64,000 nucleotides of DNA from Massilia pinisoli (GTDB taxonomy: Bacteria > Pseudomonadota > Gammaproteobacteria > Burkholderiales > Burkholderiaceae_D). Positions 38,064 to 46,671 of this stretch are shown one piece after another. The stretch's first letter is position 1; each line of letters starts with the position of its first letter. A program made the position numbers and the translations under genes. Below the pieces are notes generated by a model that saw nothing but the letters and a program-made list of their open reading frames with translations, was not told the origin of the DNA and ran no database searches. The stretch covers positions 62,001 through 126,000 of the forward strand of contig NZ_JANUGW010000011.1 of the NCBI RefSeq assembly GCF_024753285.1, read 5' to 3'.

Positions 38064-38828
38064 ATGAGCAACGCTAGTGGATGGGGCCTGACCGCACGGC
38101 TGGTCACGAAGCATTTCGGCGCACTGGGCAACCGCATCGCAGAAACCATCGCCAACTTCGACCCCGAGACCGCGACCGAGGCCGATCGCGACCGTCTCGT
38201 CGGCACCTTGCGCGAGACGGCGCAGCTGCTGGCCACGTCGCGCGCGTCGTTCGACAAGGAACACGGCGACGTCGTCAATCTGCAGACCCTGATTGCCAAC
38301 GACGAGCGCGCGGCCGAGAAGCTGGCCGAGCGCCTGGCCGCCGGCTCGATCTCGGAAGCGACCGTCACCATGTTCTGCGACGAGCTGGAAGCGAACAAGG
38401 CGCGCCTGCCGCAGGAAATCCAGGAAGAGGCGGATGCGAAGGCCTACATGGACGAACTGCAGAAGATCGTCGACGCCCTGAGCAAGCAGCTGGCCGAATT
38501 CGACGCGCAGGCGAAGAAAGCAATGCAGTCGCTGGCCGCCGCGAAGGCGCAGAAGGATTTGCAGGAACTGCGCATCGAGCGCCAGGAACAGCTGGCGGGC
38601 CTGTCCAGCATGCACGGCAGCTCGACGGCGCTGTCCGCGCTGACGCGCCGAGCGCAATCCGTGACGAACGAAGCGTCCGGCCTGCGCATCGTCGCCGACA
38701 TCGGCCAGAAGCCGCTGGACCAGCAGGCCGAACTCGACGCGATCCGCAAGTCCGTGAGCCAGCCGGAGACGGCCGGCGAGAGCGCATTGGAGCGCCTGAA
38801 GCGCCTGTCGGGCAAGACGGCCGCTTAA
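38064..38828 (+). CDS. Coiled-coil protein, PspA/YjfJ-like in context
   Basis: A soluble 254-residue protein that is almost entirely predicted helix with long coiled-coil stretches (EADRDRLVGTLRETAQLLAT, ERAAEKLAERLAAG, DELQKIVDALSKQLAEFDAQAKKAMQSLAAAKAQKDLQEL) and a short C-terminal helix SALERLKRLSGKTA. The closing segment and the partner DUF2491 gene recall E. coli YjfJ of the PspA/IM30 group, but direct sequence similarity is weak to my eye. AAAGGA lies upstream of the ATG. It is the last gene of the three-gene plus-strand set; a GGCCGC/GCGGCC inverted repeat overlaps its stop. An ESCRT-III-like membrane-scaffold role would follow only if structure confirms PspA homology. Confidence 0.65.
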   Translation: MSNASGWGLTARLVTKHFGALGNRIAETIANFDPETATEADRDRLVGTLRETAQLLATSRASFDKEHGDVVNLQTLIANDERAAEKLAERLAAGSISEATVTMFCDELEANKARLPQEIQEEADAKAYMDELQKIVDALSKQLAEFDAQAKKAMQSLAAAKAQKDLQELRIERQEQLAGLSSMHGSSTALSALTRRAQSVTNEASGLRIVADIGQKPLDQQAELDAIRKSVSQPETAGESALERLKRLSGKTAA

Positions 38829-38840
38829 GGCGGCCTTGGA

Positions 38841-39191
38841 TCAGCCGGCCGGCCGCTTCGCGCGCGGGGCGGCCGGCTTCTTCGGTTTCGGCGGCGGCAT
38901 CAGCGCCGCCGTCTCGAGCAGCAGCCGGCGCAACGCGTCCGGTTCGTCGAGCAATTCGTCGGCGACCGGATAATCCTTCGCGCCGGGATACGGCGGGCCT
39001 TGCGGCAGGTCGGGCGCGAGTCGCGCGGCGGCCTCCGACGGCTTCACGAACAGGCTGCCGTCGCAGGCGAAGGCGACCACCTTGTCATCCACGTACAGCG
39101 CGTATTCGCCGAACATCTTCCGGTGTGTCAGCCGCGCACCCAATCCCACGACCTCCGCGACGTAGTCGATGAAGCTGCGTTCCGTTGCCAT
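38841..39191 (-). CDS. TfoX/Sxy N-terminal domain protein
   Basis: A 116-residue cytoplasmic protein made of the TfoX N-terminal domain only (MATERSFIDYVAEVVGLGARLTHRKMFGEYALYVDDKVVAFACDGSLFVK, about 1-50) with a Pro/Lys-rich basic tail (PPPKPKKPAAPRAKRPAG). Full-length TfoX/Sxy proteins in gammaproteobacteria activate competence genes; short N-terminal-only versions are widespread and their function is unknown. The basic tail could bind nucleic acid. It is convergent with the coiled-coil gene, 12 bases between stops, and stands as a separate unit. Confidence 0.85.
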   Translation of the reverse strand: MATERSFIDYVAEVVGLGARLTHRKMFGEYALYVDDKVVAFACDGSLFVKPSEAAARLAPDLPQGPPYPGAKDYPVADELLDEPDALRRLLLETAALMPPPKPKKPAAPRAKRPAG

Positions 39192-39257
39192 GTCCGTCCT
39201 TTGCGTGCCGTGATCGAAGGCGCCAGCGTAGCGGGAACGCCGCGCGCGGGCAAGTCC

Positions 39258-40136
39258 TCAGAACGACAGGTGTCCGTCGACGCAGGTGACGGCGTTGCCG
39301 CCGACCTTGATCCCGGTCGCGTCGATGGACAGCTTCAGGAAGCCGGCGCGCCCCAACGCGGCGCCCTGGCTCGCCACGTAGTCGCGGCCGAAGGTGTCGA
39401 GCTGGCCCGTGTGGCGCAAGTACGCCGCGACGGCGCCGTTGCCGCCGCCGCATACGGGGTCCTCGGCGATGCCGTGCGCGGGTGCGAAAGCGCGCACCTC
39501 GATGCGCGCCTCGTGTCCGCCGGCATGCGGTCCGAACACGAGCACACCAGTGCGGCCATCGCGCAGGTCGCGCGCCTTCATGCGCTGCAGGTCGGGCGTA
39601 ACGGTCGACACGGCCGCGGCGTCCGGCAGTTGCGCGACGACCCAGCGCGCGCCCACGTCGACGAGGCACGGCTGCGTGCCCTGGGCCAGCGGCGTACCGA
39701 GGATCTGCGCGACGTCGTCGGCATCCGCTGCATCCAGCGGCGTGATCGCGGGGGCGGGCAGCTCGAACGACAGCCAGCGCGCGCCGTCGTCCGCGTGGCA
39801 CACGGCCAGCGCCACCAGTCCCGCCGCGCATTCCTGCACGAGGGCACCGTCACGGGGCGCGATCCTGCCCGCTTCCAGCAGCGCGTGCGCGGTTCCGATC
39901 GTCGGGTGGCCGGCGAACGGCAGTTCGGCGCCGGGCGTGAAGATGCGCACGCGGTAGTCCGCGCCGGCCTGCGTGGCGCGCAGCACGAACGTCGTTTCCG
40001 ACAGATTCGTCCAGTTGGCGATGCGCTGCATCTGCGCGGTCGAGAGGTCGTCGGCGTCGAGGACGACGGCGAGCGGATTGCCCATGAACGGGACGGCGGT
40101 GAATACGTCGACGGTCTTGAAAGGAAGGCGTGCCAT
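39258..40136 (-). CDS. PhzF-family isomerase
   Basis: A cytoplasmic 292-residue protein of the PhzF phenazine-biosynthesis-like family, with a two-domain diaminopimelate-epimerase fold. The catalytic glutamate is E47 in NLSETTFV. MGNPLAVVLDA, FTPGAELPFAGHPTIGTAHAL and GIAEDPVCGGGNGAVAAYL are diagnostic. Most members are not phenazine enzymes, and the substrate is unknown. ATG 40136 starts the usual MxxLPFKTVDVF family N-terminus; the frame could run 21 codons further without family support. No phenazine genes are nearby and the gene stands alone, 66 bases from the TfoX gene. Confidence 0.9.
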   Translation of the reverse strand: MARLPFKTVDVFTAVPFMGNPLAVVLDADDLSTAQMQRIANWTNLSETTFVLRATQAGADYRVRIFTPGAELPFAGHPTIGTAHALLEAGRIAPRDGALVQECAAGLVALAVCHADDGARWLSFELPAPAITPLDAADADDVAQILGTPLAQGTQPCLVDVGARWVVAQLPDAAAVSTVTPDLQRMKARDLRDGRTGVLVFGPHAGGHEARIEVRAFAPAHGIAEDPVCGGGNGAVAAYLRHTGQLDTFGRDYVASQGAALGRAGFLKLSIDATGIKVGGNAVTCVDGHLSF

Positions 40137-40358
40137 GTGGGGTCTCGCGTTGTGGTGATGAGGCGAGTCTAGGCGCGGGCCGCGCGCGCGGACAGGCACA
40201 GTCGGCGAAATGCGACCGGCACTGTATCGGCCCTTTGCCGCGCGGTGTATAGGTAAGGAAGTGTTAAGAAGTATTAAAAAGTGTACATATTGGCCACTGC
40301 GCGCGACTTGCTGTGCATAATCCCGTTACGTAATCGATCACTCAGACGGAAAAGGACG

Positions 40359-41570
40359 ATGGAAAACACAGCGCGCGCACGCGCCGCAACGATGCCGGTG
40401 CGCTCCGCCAGACAGGCACCCGCCGCCATGCCGCAGGGCGTGCCCCTCGTGCCGCCGGCCTTGCTGGCGCGGGCCGACCGCATCCTGCTCGTCACGCACC
40501 TCGCCATCGGCGACTTCACCTACCTGCAGGCCTGCCTGCGCGCGTTCGCCCGCGCCCACCCGCACGCGCGCATCCACCTGTGGGTCGACGAGCGGCGGCG
40601 CACGGCCGATCCCGAGGCGTGGCCTCATTTGCGCAAGTACGCGCTGTACGACTGGCTCGCAGCCTGCCCGTGGATCGACAAGGTGTACGACAGCACGTAC
40701 AGCCCGGCCGCGCTGGCGCAGTCGATCGACGAGGCGCGCGCGGCGCGCTACCCTGTCGTCGCGTCGCTGGCCGTCGTCGACTGCCACCGCTACGCGCACC
40801 TGGCGCGCCGCATCAGCCCCGATGGCTTCGTCGTGGGCCTCAAGAAGCCGGCCGAGCGGCTGCTGCACGTGGTGTCGCGCTGGTCGGGCTACCGCAAGCT
40901 CGATGCCGCGCTGGCCGTGTACCGCCCGGAGGATTGCGCGCACCAGCACATCAGCGACATCTACGCGGGCTGGTTCGCCCGCTGCTTCGGCGTACACGTC
41001 CCGCCCGCCGCCCGTATGGCGCAGCTGGACGCGCCGGAGCGGTGGGCGCAGGCGGCGCAGGCGCAGTTCGCGGCCTGGGGCTTCGCGCCGGGGCAGGCCG
41101 TCGTGTTCGTGAACGCGTATTCGAAATCGCCGGACCGCACGTGGCCTCTCGAGCGCGTGGCCGCGCTCGCGCGTGGGCTGCGCGAGCGGGCCGAATGGCG
41201 GGATGCCGGCGTCGTCGTCAACGTCGTGCCGGAAGCGCTGGACGACGCGCGCCGGATGCTGACGCGCCGCGCCGACCCGGCGCTGGCGCACGTGCGCCTG
41301 TTCAGCGCGGAAGAGCATTTCTTCCAGCTGCCGGCCGTGATGGCGCTATGCCGCCAGGTGATCTCGGTGGAGACGGCCGTCATGCATCTGGCAAACGCCG
41401 TCGGCGTGCCCGTCATCGCGCTCATGCGCCGCAATCATCCGGAGTGGGCGCCGATCGACCGCGAGCGCAGCACCGTGCTCATGGTGCCGGAGATGGATGA
41501 CTGGGTCACGCGGATCGGCGTGGACGACGTGCTCGCCGCGCTGGACGGCGGGCACCGACCGCCGCGTTAA
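40359..41570 (+). CDS. Glycosyltransferase family 9 (heptosyltransferase-like)
   Basis: A 403-residue GT9/GT-B enzyme like the ADP-heptose:LPS heptosyltransferases, which transfer heptose to the lipopolysaccharide core at the inner face of the inner membrane. Signs are ILLVTHLAIGDFTYLQACLRAFARAHP near residue 45, the C-terminal VFVNAYSKSPDRTWPLERVAALARGL and the donor-binding ISVETAVMHLANAVGVPVIAL. AAAGGA before ATG 40359 supports the start; the open frame reaches back 26 codons without a ribosome site. It is isolated from other LPS genes in the window and converges with the VOC gene, overlapping by four bases at the stops. The actual sugar donor is not determined. Confidence 0.88.
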   Translation: MENTARARAATMPVRSARQAPAAMPQGVPLVPPALLARADRILLVTHLAIGDFTYLQACLRAFARAHPHARIHLWVDERRRTADPEAWPHLRKYALYDWLAACPWIDKVYDSTYSPAALAQSIDEARAARYPVVASLAVVDCHRYAHLARRISPDGFVVGLKKPAERLLHVVSRWSGYRKLDAALAVYRPEDCAHQHISDIYAGWFARCFGVHVPPAARMAQLDAPERWAQAAQAQFAAWGFAPGQAVVFVNAYSKSPDRTWPLERVAALARGLRERAEWRDAGVVVNVVPEALDDARRMLTRRADPALAHVRLFSAEEHFFQLPAVMALCRQVISVETAVMHLANAVGVPVIALMRRNHPEWAPIDRERSTVLMVPEMDDWVTRIGVDDVLAALDGGHRPPR

Positions 41571-41947
41571 GCCCGCGGCGGAATCGGTTCCTCGAACGAC
41601 AGGCGGTTCGACGAAGGATCGCGGATCGTCATCTCGCGCGTCCCCCACGGCATCGTCTGGATGCCGGGCCGCGCATACTTGAATTCCTTGGCCAGCAAGG
41701 TGGCGTGGTAGGCGTCGATGTCGTGCACGGCGATCCGGATCGACGCGCCCGGGCTGCCGTCGCCGTAGTGCTCGGACAGGTGCAGCACGCAGTCGCCCAG
41801 CGATACCTGCATGTAGACGGGGAAGTCGCCGCCTTCGTAGCGGTGCTCCCAGTCGACCTTGAAGCCGAGGAAGTCGACGTAGAATTCACGTGCCTTCGCC
41901 TCGTCGAAGATGCGCAGGATGGGGGTGACGCGGGACAGGGTGTACAT
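41567..41947 (-). CDS. VOC (glyoxalase/bleomycin-resistance) superfamily protein
   Basis: A 126-residue single-module vicinal-oxygen-chelate protein. It has PILRIFDEAKAREFYVDFLGFKVDWEHRYEGG at the start and REMTIRDPSSNRLSFEEPIPP at the end, the layout of glyoxalase-like and antibiotic-binding proteins that form dimers. LHLSEHYGDG supplies a likely metal-ligand region. GGAGG lies before ATG 41947, and the preceding in-frame extension lacks a ribosome site. Its substrate is unknown. It sits next to the receptor at 42049-45036 on the same strand, but nothing links them beyond proximity. Confidence 0.85.
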   Translation of the reverse strand: MYTLSRVTPILRIFDEAKAREFYVDFLGFKVDWEHRYEGGDFPVYMQVSLGDCVLHLSEHYGDGSPGASIRIAVHDIDAYHATLLAKEFKYARPGIQTMPWGTREMTIRDPSSNRLSFEEPIPPRA

Positions 41948-42048
41948 GGTGCCTCCTTGCTCGATTCTGTCGCCGCGATCCCGCCGCCGGGCGGGATCGT
42001 GGTCGAACCGGAAAGCATACCAGATCGGCGCGTGCTGCGGGTGCGCCG

Positions 42049-45036
42049 TCAATACTTGTAATTCAGCCCCAGCACGAAGGTGCGGCCCGAGTGCACGTAC
42101 AGCAGCGTGTCGTTGCGTTGCGTGTCGCGGCCGTAGCGCAGCGGCGTGTCGTTCAGGTTCTGGCCCTCCAGCGACAGGCGCAGTTGCGGCGTGATGTTGT
42201 ACGAGACGCTCATGTCGATATTGGTGGAGCCGTCGACCGTCGTGTAGTCATGGCCCGCCACGTCGCCCAGCACCGCGTACAGATAGCTGGACCGGTGCGC
42301 CGCCGACACCCGTGCGCTGAACTTCGCATCCTCGTAGTACAGGGTGAGGTTGTGCGTGCGCGGCGACAGGCCTGTGAAGTCGGCGACCTGCGTCAGCTGC
42401 TCGTTCTGCGGCGTGGCCGGGTTGTCGACACGGGTGATGTAGGTGATGCGCGACTTCACGCGCGTCGCGTTCGCGAGCAGGCCGAAATTGCTCCAGAAGC
42501 CCGGCAGGAAGCTGAACGGCGCCTGCAGGTTGAATTCCCAGCCTTTCAAAGGGCCGCCCGCCGTGTTGACCTTGCGGCTCACGTTGACTTCCGTCGTGGG
42601 CAAGGTCTGGCAGATCGGCGCGCCCGTCAGCGAGCAGCCGTTCAGGATCAGCAGTTCGTTCGGCAGGCCCAGCGTGTTGTACGGCACGCGCTCGTTCACG
42701 CTCTGGATGAAGCTCTTGATGTCCTTGCGGAAGTGCCCGAGCGAGATCATCGCGTTCTTCGCGTAATACCACTCGGCCTGCAGGTCGTACGTGTTGGCGC
42801 GGATCGGGTCCAGGTTCGGATTCCCGATCGAGACGGATTGCGCGATCGGCGACACGGTGGCATTCGGCGCGAGGTCCGTGTACTCAGGGCGCGACAAGGT
42901 CTTGCCGGCCGAGAAGCGCAGGAACACGTCCTTCGGCAGCTGGGCCGTGAGGTTCAACGCGGGCAGCCAGTCGCGGTATTTTTTCGTCCCCGTGTTCGGC
43001 TGCAGCTGGCCCTGCACGTTGATCATCGCCGTCGACGTCGCGGTCGTCTCGGCGCCGCGCACGCCGGCGTTGCCGCGCCACGTGAGGCCGAACAGGTCGT
43101 AGTTGAAGTCGACCATGCCGTACAACGCGTCGATCTTTTCTTCCACGCGCCGGTTGGTCTGGTTCAGGTAGTTGTATTGCGAGCCCGGCACCGCGTCGCA
43201 ATGGCATTCCGTGTTGACGACACCGAGGAATTTGTTCAGGTCGACGGCCGTCCACGACGACGGCACGCCCGTGCCGCCGAGGCCCGAGCCGAAGCCGCCG
43301 ATCTGGCGCGTGATGTCGCCCATCGTCACGCCGGCCGGCAGACTCACCGCGTTGGCGCTGTCGCCGATCTCGTAATTGGTCCAGATGTTCTTGCGGCTGG
43401 AGATGCCGACGTGGCTCGTGAGGTGGTCGTTGATTTCCCAGTGCAGGTTGGCGGCCTGCGTCTGCAGCTTGTTCGTCGTGTCGAGGTAGCGGCCGACGAA
43501 CATGCCGCGCACATTGCCGGCGGCGTCCTGCGGGGCGAACTGGAAGTTGGCGGGGTTGGCGACGTCGATGCCGAAGTTCAGGGTGGGTACGTTGCGGTTG
43601 TTGCGGAAGTCCCACGAGAAGCCGTTCACGTTCGGCGCGTCGAACTGCACGGTCGCGCGCATCGGCTCGTTCAGGTTCGAGTTCGAGTTACCGGCCATGA
43701 AGTCCGCCTTCACGGTGTCGCTGAAGCGGTGGCTGCCGGACAGTACGTGCTGGCGGAACTTGGTCGTGTAGACGTCCAGCAGGCCTTCCGTGCGCACGTC
43801 CACGCCGTTGAACTTGCCGTAGTCCCAGCTGCCGTTCGGGTCGAAGTGCGCGTCCAGGATCGACGTCTGCGGCTTGCCGTTGGAACCGAGGTTGCGGCCG
43901 AACGAGACCGCCTCGATGTAGTTGTCGTAGCGTTTATTGGCGAACTTCCCGTACATGAGGTCCAGATTCAGCTCGCTGTCCGCGTTGCGCCATTGGTACG
44001 AGTTCGTGATACCGGTGCGCTCGTAATCCGTCTGCGAGCGGCGGTAGCGGGGGATGCGCGGCGCGAACGCACCCGAGCCTGCGGCCGGGTTGGCGACGGT
44101 GCCGCCGTAATTGTCCTTGCGGCCCATGACGTCGTTGTACGCTGTGGGATCCGCCGCGCGCGGCATGCCGGTACCGCACGTCGTCGCCGTGATGCCCTTG
44201 ATCGCGTCGTTGGCCGGGTTCTGCGGCGTCACGCCGACCGGGGAGCAGAAGCCGCCGTCGTTGCTGGCGCTGAGCAGTTCGACGGCCTCGTAGCCTTCTT
44301 CCGTCGCGCGTCGCTTCGAATACGCGGCGGACAGCAGGGCGCCGACCTTGCCGTAGCCCGTGTCCCAGCGGTCGGACAGCAGCGCCGTCACGCGCGGCTG
44401 TGTCTTGCGCGACAGCGAGTTGTGCATTTCCTGGCCGCCGATGCTGAACGTGCGGCCCTTGAAGTCGAACGGACGCGCCGTGCGCAGGTCGACGGTGGCG
44501 CCCAGCGATCCTTCCTCGATGTCCGCTTCCGACGTCTTGCGCACTTCGAGGCTGTTGAACAGCTCCGATGCGAACACGGAAAAGTCGAAGCCGCGGCCGC
44601 GGTTCGTGCTGCCGTTGATGTCGGAGGCGCCCGTCGCCGCGACGCCTTCGATGCCGTTGATGCGCACGCGCGTGAAGCCGGCGTTGAGGCCGCGCACGGT
44701 GATCTGCTTGCCTTCGCCGCCGTCGCCGCGCGCCAGCGCGACACCCGGCACGCGCTGCAGCGATTCCGCCAGGTTCGCGTCGGGGAATTTGGCGATGTCC
44801 TCGGCCTTGATCACATCGACGATACCGTCGCTGTTCTTCTTCGTGTTCAGCGCGCTGTTCAGGCTCGCGCGAAAGCCCGTCACGACGACGACGCTGTCCT
44901 GCGACTTGGCGTCGGCCGCGGCGGCAGTTTCCTGCCCGTGCGCGTGCAGCGATGCGAGCATGGCCAGCACGCCGATGCTGATGCGGCTGCGGCGCGTGCG
45001 TGGATGAACGTTCCTTGGGATTGCGATGTGGCGCAT
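42049..45036 (-). CDS. TonB-dependent receptor (outer membrane)
   Basis: Outer-membrane receptor of 995 residues. The signal peptide (about 1-33, ending HAHGQE) is followed by VVVVTGFRASLNSALNTKKNSDGIVDVIKAEDIAKFPDANLAESLQRVPGVALARG, ITVRGLNAGFTRVRINGIEG and a long barrel ending in YVHSGRTFVLGLNYKY. This is the carbohydrate-receptor style of Xanthomonas/Caulobacter. ATG 45036 has GGAG upstream; an ATG five codons earlier would place that site inside the gene. A TTGGCG-N16-TATGAC promoter with an overlapping LacI-type box lies upstream. It is divergent from a polygalacturonase and a galactosidase, which suggests uptake of galacturonate-containing or RG-I oligosaccharides (inference). Confidence 0.92.
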   Translation of the reverse strand: MRHIAIPRNVHPRTRRSRISIGVLAMLASLHAHGQETAAAADAKSQDSVVVVTGFRASLNSALNTKKNSDGIVDVIKAEDIAKFPDANLAESLQRVPGVALARGDGGEGKQITVRGLNAGFTRVRINGIEGVAATGASDINGSTNRGRGFDFSVFASELFNSLEVRKTSEADIEEGSLGATVDLRTARPFDFKGRTFSIGGQEMHNSLSRKTQPRVTALLSDRWDTGYGKVGALLSAAYSKRRATEEGYEAVELLSASNDGGFCSPVGVTPQNPANDAIKGITATTCGTGMPRAADPTAYNDVMGRKDNYGGTVANPAAGSGAFAPRIPRYRRSQTDYERTGITNSYQWRNADSELNLDLMYGKFANKRYDNYIEAVSFGRNLGSNGKPQTSILDAHFDPNGSWDYGKFNGVDVRTEGLLDVYTTKFRQHVLSGSHRFSDTVKADFMAGNSNSNLNEPMRATVQFDAPNVNGFSWDFRNNRNVPTLNFGIDVANPANFQFAPQDAAGNVRGMFVGRYLDTTNKLQTQAANLHWEINDHLTSHVGISSRKNIWTNYEIGDSANAVSLPAGVTMGDITRQIGGFGSGLGGTGVPSSWTAVDLNKFLGVVNTECHCDAVPGSQYNYLNQTNRRVEEKIDALYGMVDFNYDLFGLTWRGNAGVRGAETTATSTAMINVQGQLQPNTGTKKYRDWLPALNLTAQLPKDVFLRFSAGKTLSRPEYTDLAPNATVSPIAQSVSIGNPNLDPIRANTYDLQAEWYYAKNAMISLGHFRKDIKSFIQSVNERVPYNTLGLPNELLILNGCSLTGAPICQTLPTTEVNVSRKVNTAGGPLKGWEFNLQAPFSFLPGFWSNFGLLANATRVKSRITYITRVDNPATPQNEQLTQVADFTGLSPRTHNLTLYYEDAKFSARVSAAHRSSYLYAVLGDVAGHDYTTVDGSTNIDMSVSYNITPQLRLSLEGQNLNDTPLRYGRDTQRNDTLLYVHSGRTFVLGLNYKY

Positions 45037-45089
45037 CGTTGTAGTCTCCATGTAGTTATCGATGACTGGCAAGGTCATATTGACGGCGA

Positions 45090-45101
45090 TGGTAGCGCCA
45101 A
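45090..45101 (-). promoter_or_regulatory. LacI-type box overlapping the TBDR promoter
   Basis: The plus strand reads TGGTAGCGCCAA; the minus strand has TTGGCGCTACCATC, and TTGGCG serves as the -35 of a TTGGCG-N16-TATGAC promoter reading into the receptor gene. The shared TGGTAGCGC core is the same as in boxes at 31-44 and 124-136. The overlap with the -35 element suggests repression. Confidence 0.5.
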
Positions 45102-45246
45102 GCATCGCGCCGCGAGCGGCCGTTCCGGCGCGAACGCCGTAAAAATCACGTTGTTGAGCGCTTGCGGGTCGCGGCGACAACGGCGCTCACGCAAAGGGCA
45201 CAATACGTGCTGTCCGTGCGCGGTGCGCAATCAAAGGAGACGTTCA

Positions 45247-46671
45247 GTGCCAAGCTTTCTCTCACGGCGCGCGCTGCTGCGCGCCGGTCTCGCCGTGCCC
45301 ATGCTGGCCGGCTGCCAGTCCCTCATGCCGAAGACGGCCGGCACGCCGCCGCGGACGGACGTAAGCGTGACCGCGCCGTTTGCGATGCCCGCGATCGCCG
45401 TGCCCGATTTCTCGGCCTGCCCGCGATTTGCCATTACCGCGTTCGGCGCCGCCCAGGGCGGCCAGGCCGCGACGAGCGCCGCGCTGGCGCGCGCGATCGC
45501 CGCCGCGCATGCAGCCGGTGGCGGCGTCGTCGTCGTCCCGCCGGGCACGTGGCCGACGGGCCCCATTCATTTGAAGAGTCACGTGGGGCTGCACGTGGAA
45601 GAGGGGGCGACGTTGCTGTTCTCGCCGGACCCGCGCGACTACCTGCCGCCCGTCCCGACGAGCTGGGAAGGACTGGAGTGCATGAATTACTCGCCACTCG
45701 TCTACGCGCATGAGTGCGAGAACGTGGCGTTGACGGGCCGCGGCACGTTGCGCGCGCGGCTCGACGTGTGGCGGTCGTGGTATGCGCGGCCGAAGGCGCA
45801 CATGGATGCGCTGGTCGCGTTGTACGAGATGGCCTGCCGCGACGGCGTGCCCGTCGAGCGGCGCGACATGACCACTAGCCAGGCGAACCTGCGGCCGCAC
45901 TTCATCCAGTTCAACCGCTGCCGCCACGTGCTCGTCGAGGACGTCCACATCGTCGACAGCCCGTTCTGGGTGCTGCATCCCTATCTGTGCCGCGACGTCG
46001 TGATCCGCCGCGTCGACATCGCCGCGCACGGGCACAACAACGACGGCGTCGATCCGGAAATGAGCCAGAACGTGCTGATCGACGGGTGCACGTTCGACCA
46101 GGGCGACGATGCCGTGTCCGTGAAATCGGGACGCGACCGCGACGCCTGGCGTATCGGCGTCCCGTCCCGCAACATCGTCATGCGTCGCTGCCGCATCAAG
46201 AACGGCCACCAGCTGATGGCCATCGGCAGTGAGCTGTCGGGCGGCGTGGAAAACGTGTTCGTCGAAGACTGTCACTTCGATCATGCGGATTCGTCGGTGC
46301 CCAGCACCATCAACAACTTATTGTACGTGAAGACGAACGAGCGCCGCGGCGGCTATGTCCGCAACATCCACATGACGAACGTGAGCGCCACGCGCATCAA
46401 GGGCGGCGTGCTGGCCGTGGAGACGGACGTGCTGTACCAGTGGAAGACGCTCATGCCCACGCTCGAGCGGCGGTTGACGCCCATCGAAGGGTTGTTCGTG
46501 TCCGGCGTCCGGGTCGACGACGCAGGTTTCGTCTGCCTCGTGAAGGGCGAGGCGGAACTCCCCGTGTGCGACGTGCACCTGCGCGACGTCGCGGTGCGCA
46601 AGGTGCGGGGCACGCCCGTCGTCACGGAACACGTGGCCGGCTTCGACAACCGCGCGGACGTCCCGGCATGA
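45247..46671 (+). CDS. Glycoside hydrolase family 28 (polygalacturonase-like), Tat lipoprotein
   Basis: Exported 474-residue parallel beta-helix enzyme that cleaves alpha-galacturonosyl or related bonds in pectin. Catalytic residues of GH28 are visible: D266 in HNNDGVD, D287 and D288 in QGDDAVSVKSG, and H321 in KNGHQLMAIGSE. The N-terminus MPSFLSRRALLRAGLAVPMLAGCQS combines a twin-arginine motif with a lipobox, predicting folded Tat export and lipid anchoring. The start is GTG, supported by AAAGGAG at seven bases and by the signal sequence; the longer open frame is antisense to the receptor. It overlaps the next gene by ATGA, so the two are co-translated, and it is divergent from a TonB receptor. 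Confidence 0.9.
   Translation: MPSFLSRRALLRAGLAVPMLAGCQSLMPKTAGTPPRTDVSVTAPFAMPAIAVPDFSACPRFAITAFGAAQGGQAATSAALARAIAAAHAAGGGVVVVPPGTWPTGPIHLKSHVGLHVEEGATLLFSPDPRDYLPPVPTSWEGLECMNYSPLVYAHECENVALTGRGTLRARLDVWRSWYARPKAHMDALVALYEMACRDGVPVERRDMTTSQANLRPHFIQFNRCRHVLVEDVHIVDSPFWVLHPYLCRDVVIRRVDIAAHGHNNDGVDPEMSQNVLIDGCTFDQGDDAVSVKSGRDRDAWRIGVPSRNIVMRRCRIKNGHQLMAIGSELSGGVENVFVEDCHFDHADSSVPSTINNLLYVKTNERRGGYVRNIHMTNVSATRIKGGVLAVETDVLYQWKTLMPTLERRLTPIEGLFVSGVRVDDAGFVCLVKGEAELPVCDVHLRDVAVRKVRGTPVVTEHVAGFDNRADVPA

Noticed and set aside
42091..45246. Plus-strand frame continuous with the GH28 gene, antisense to the TonB receptor
   Set aside because: The GH28 protein has a proper GTG start, ribosome site and lipoprotein signal at 45247; the upstream part is a shadow.
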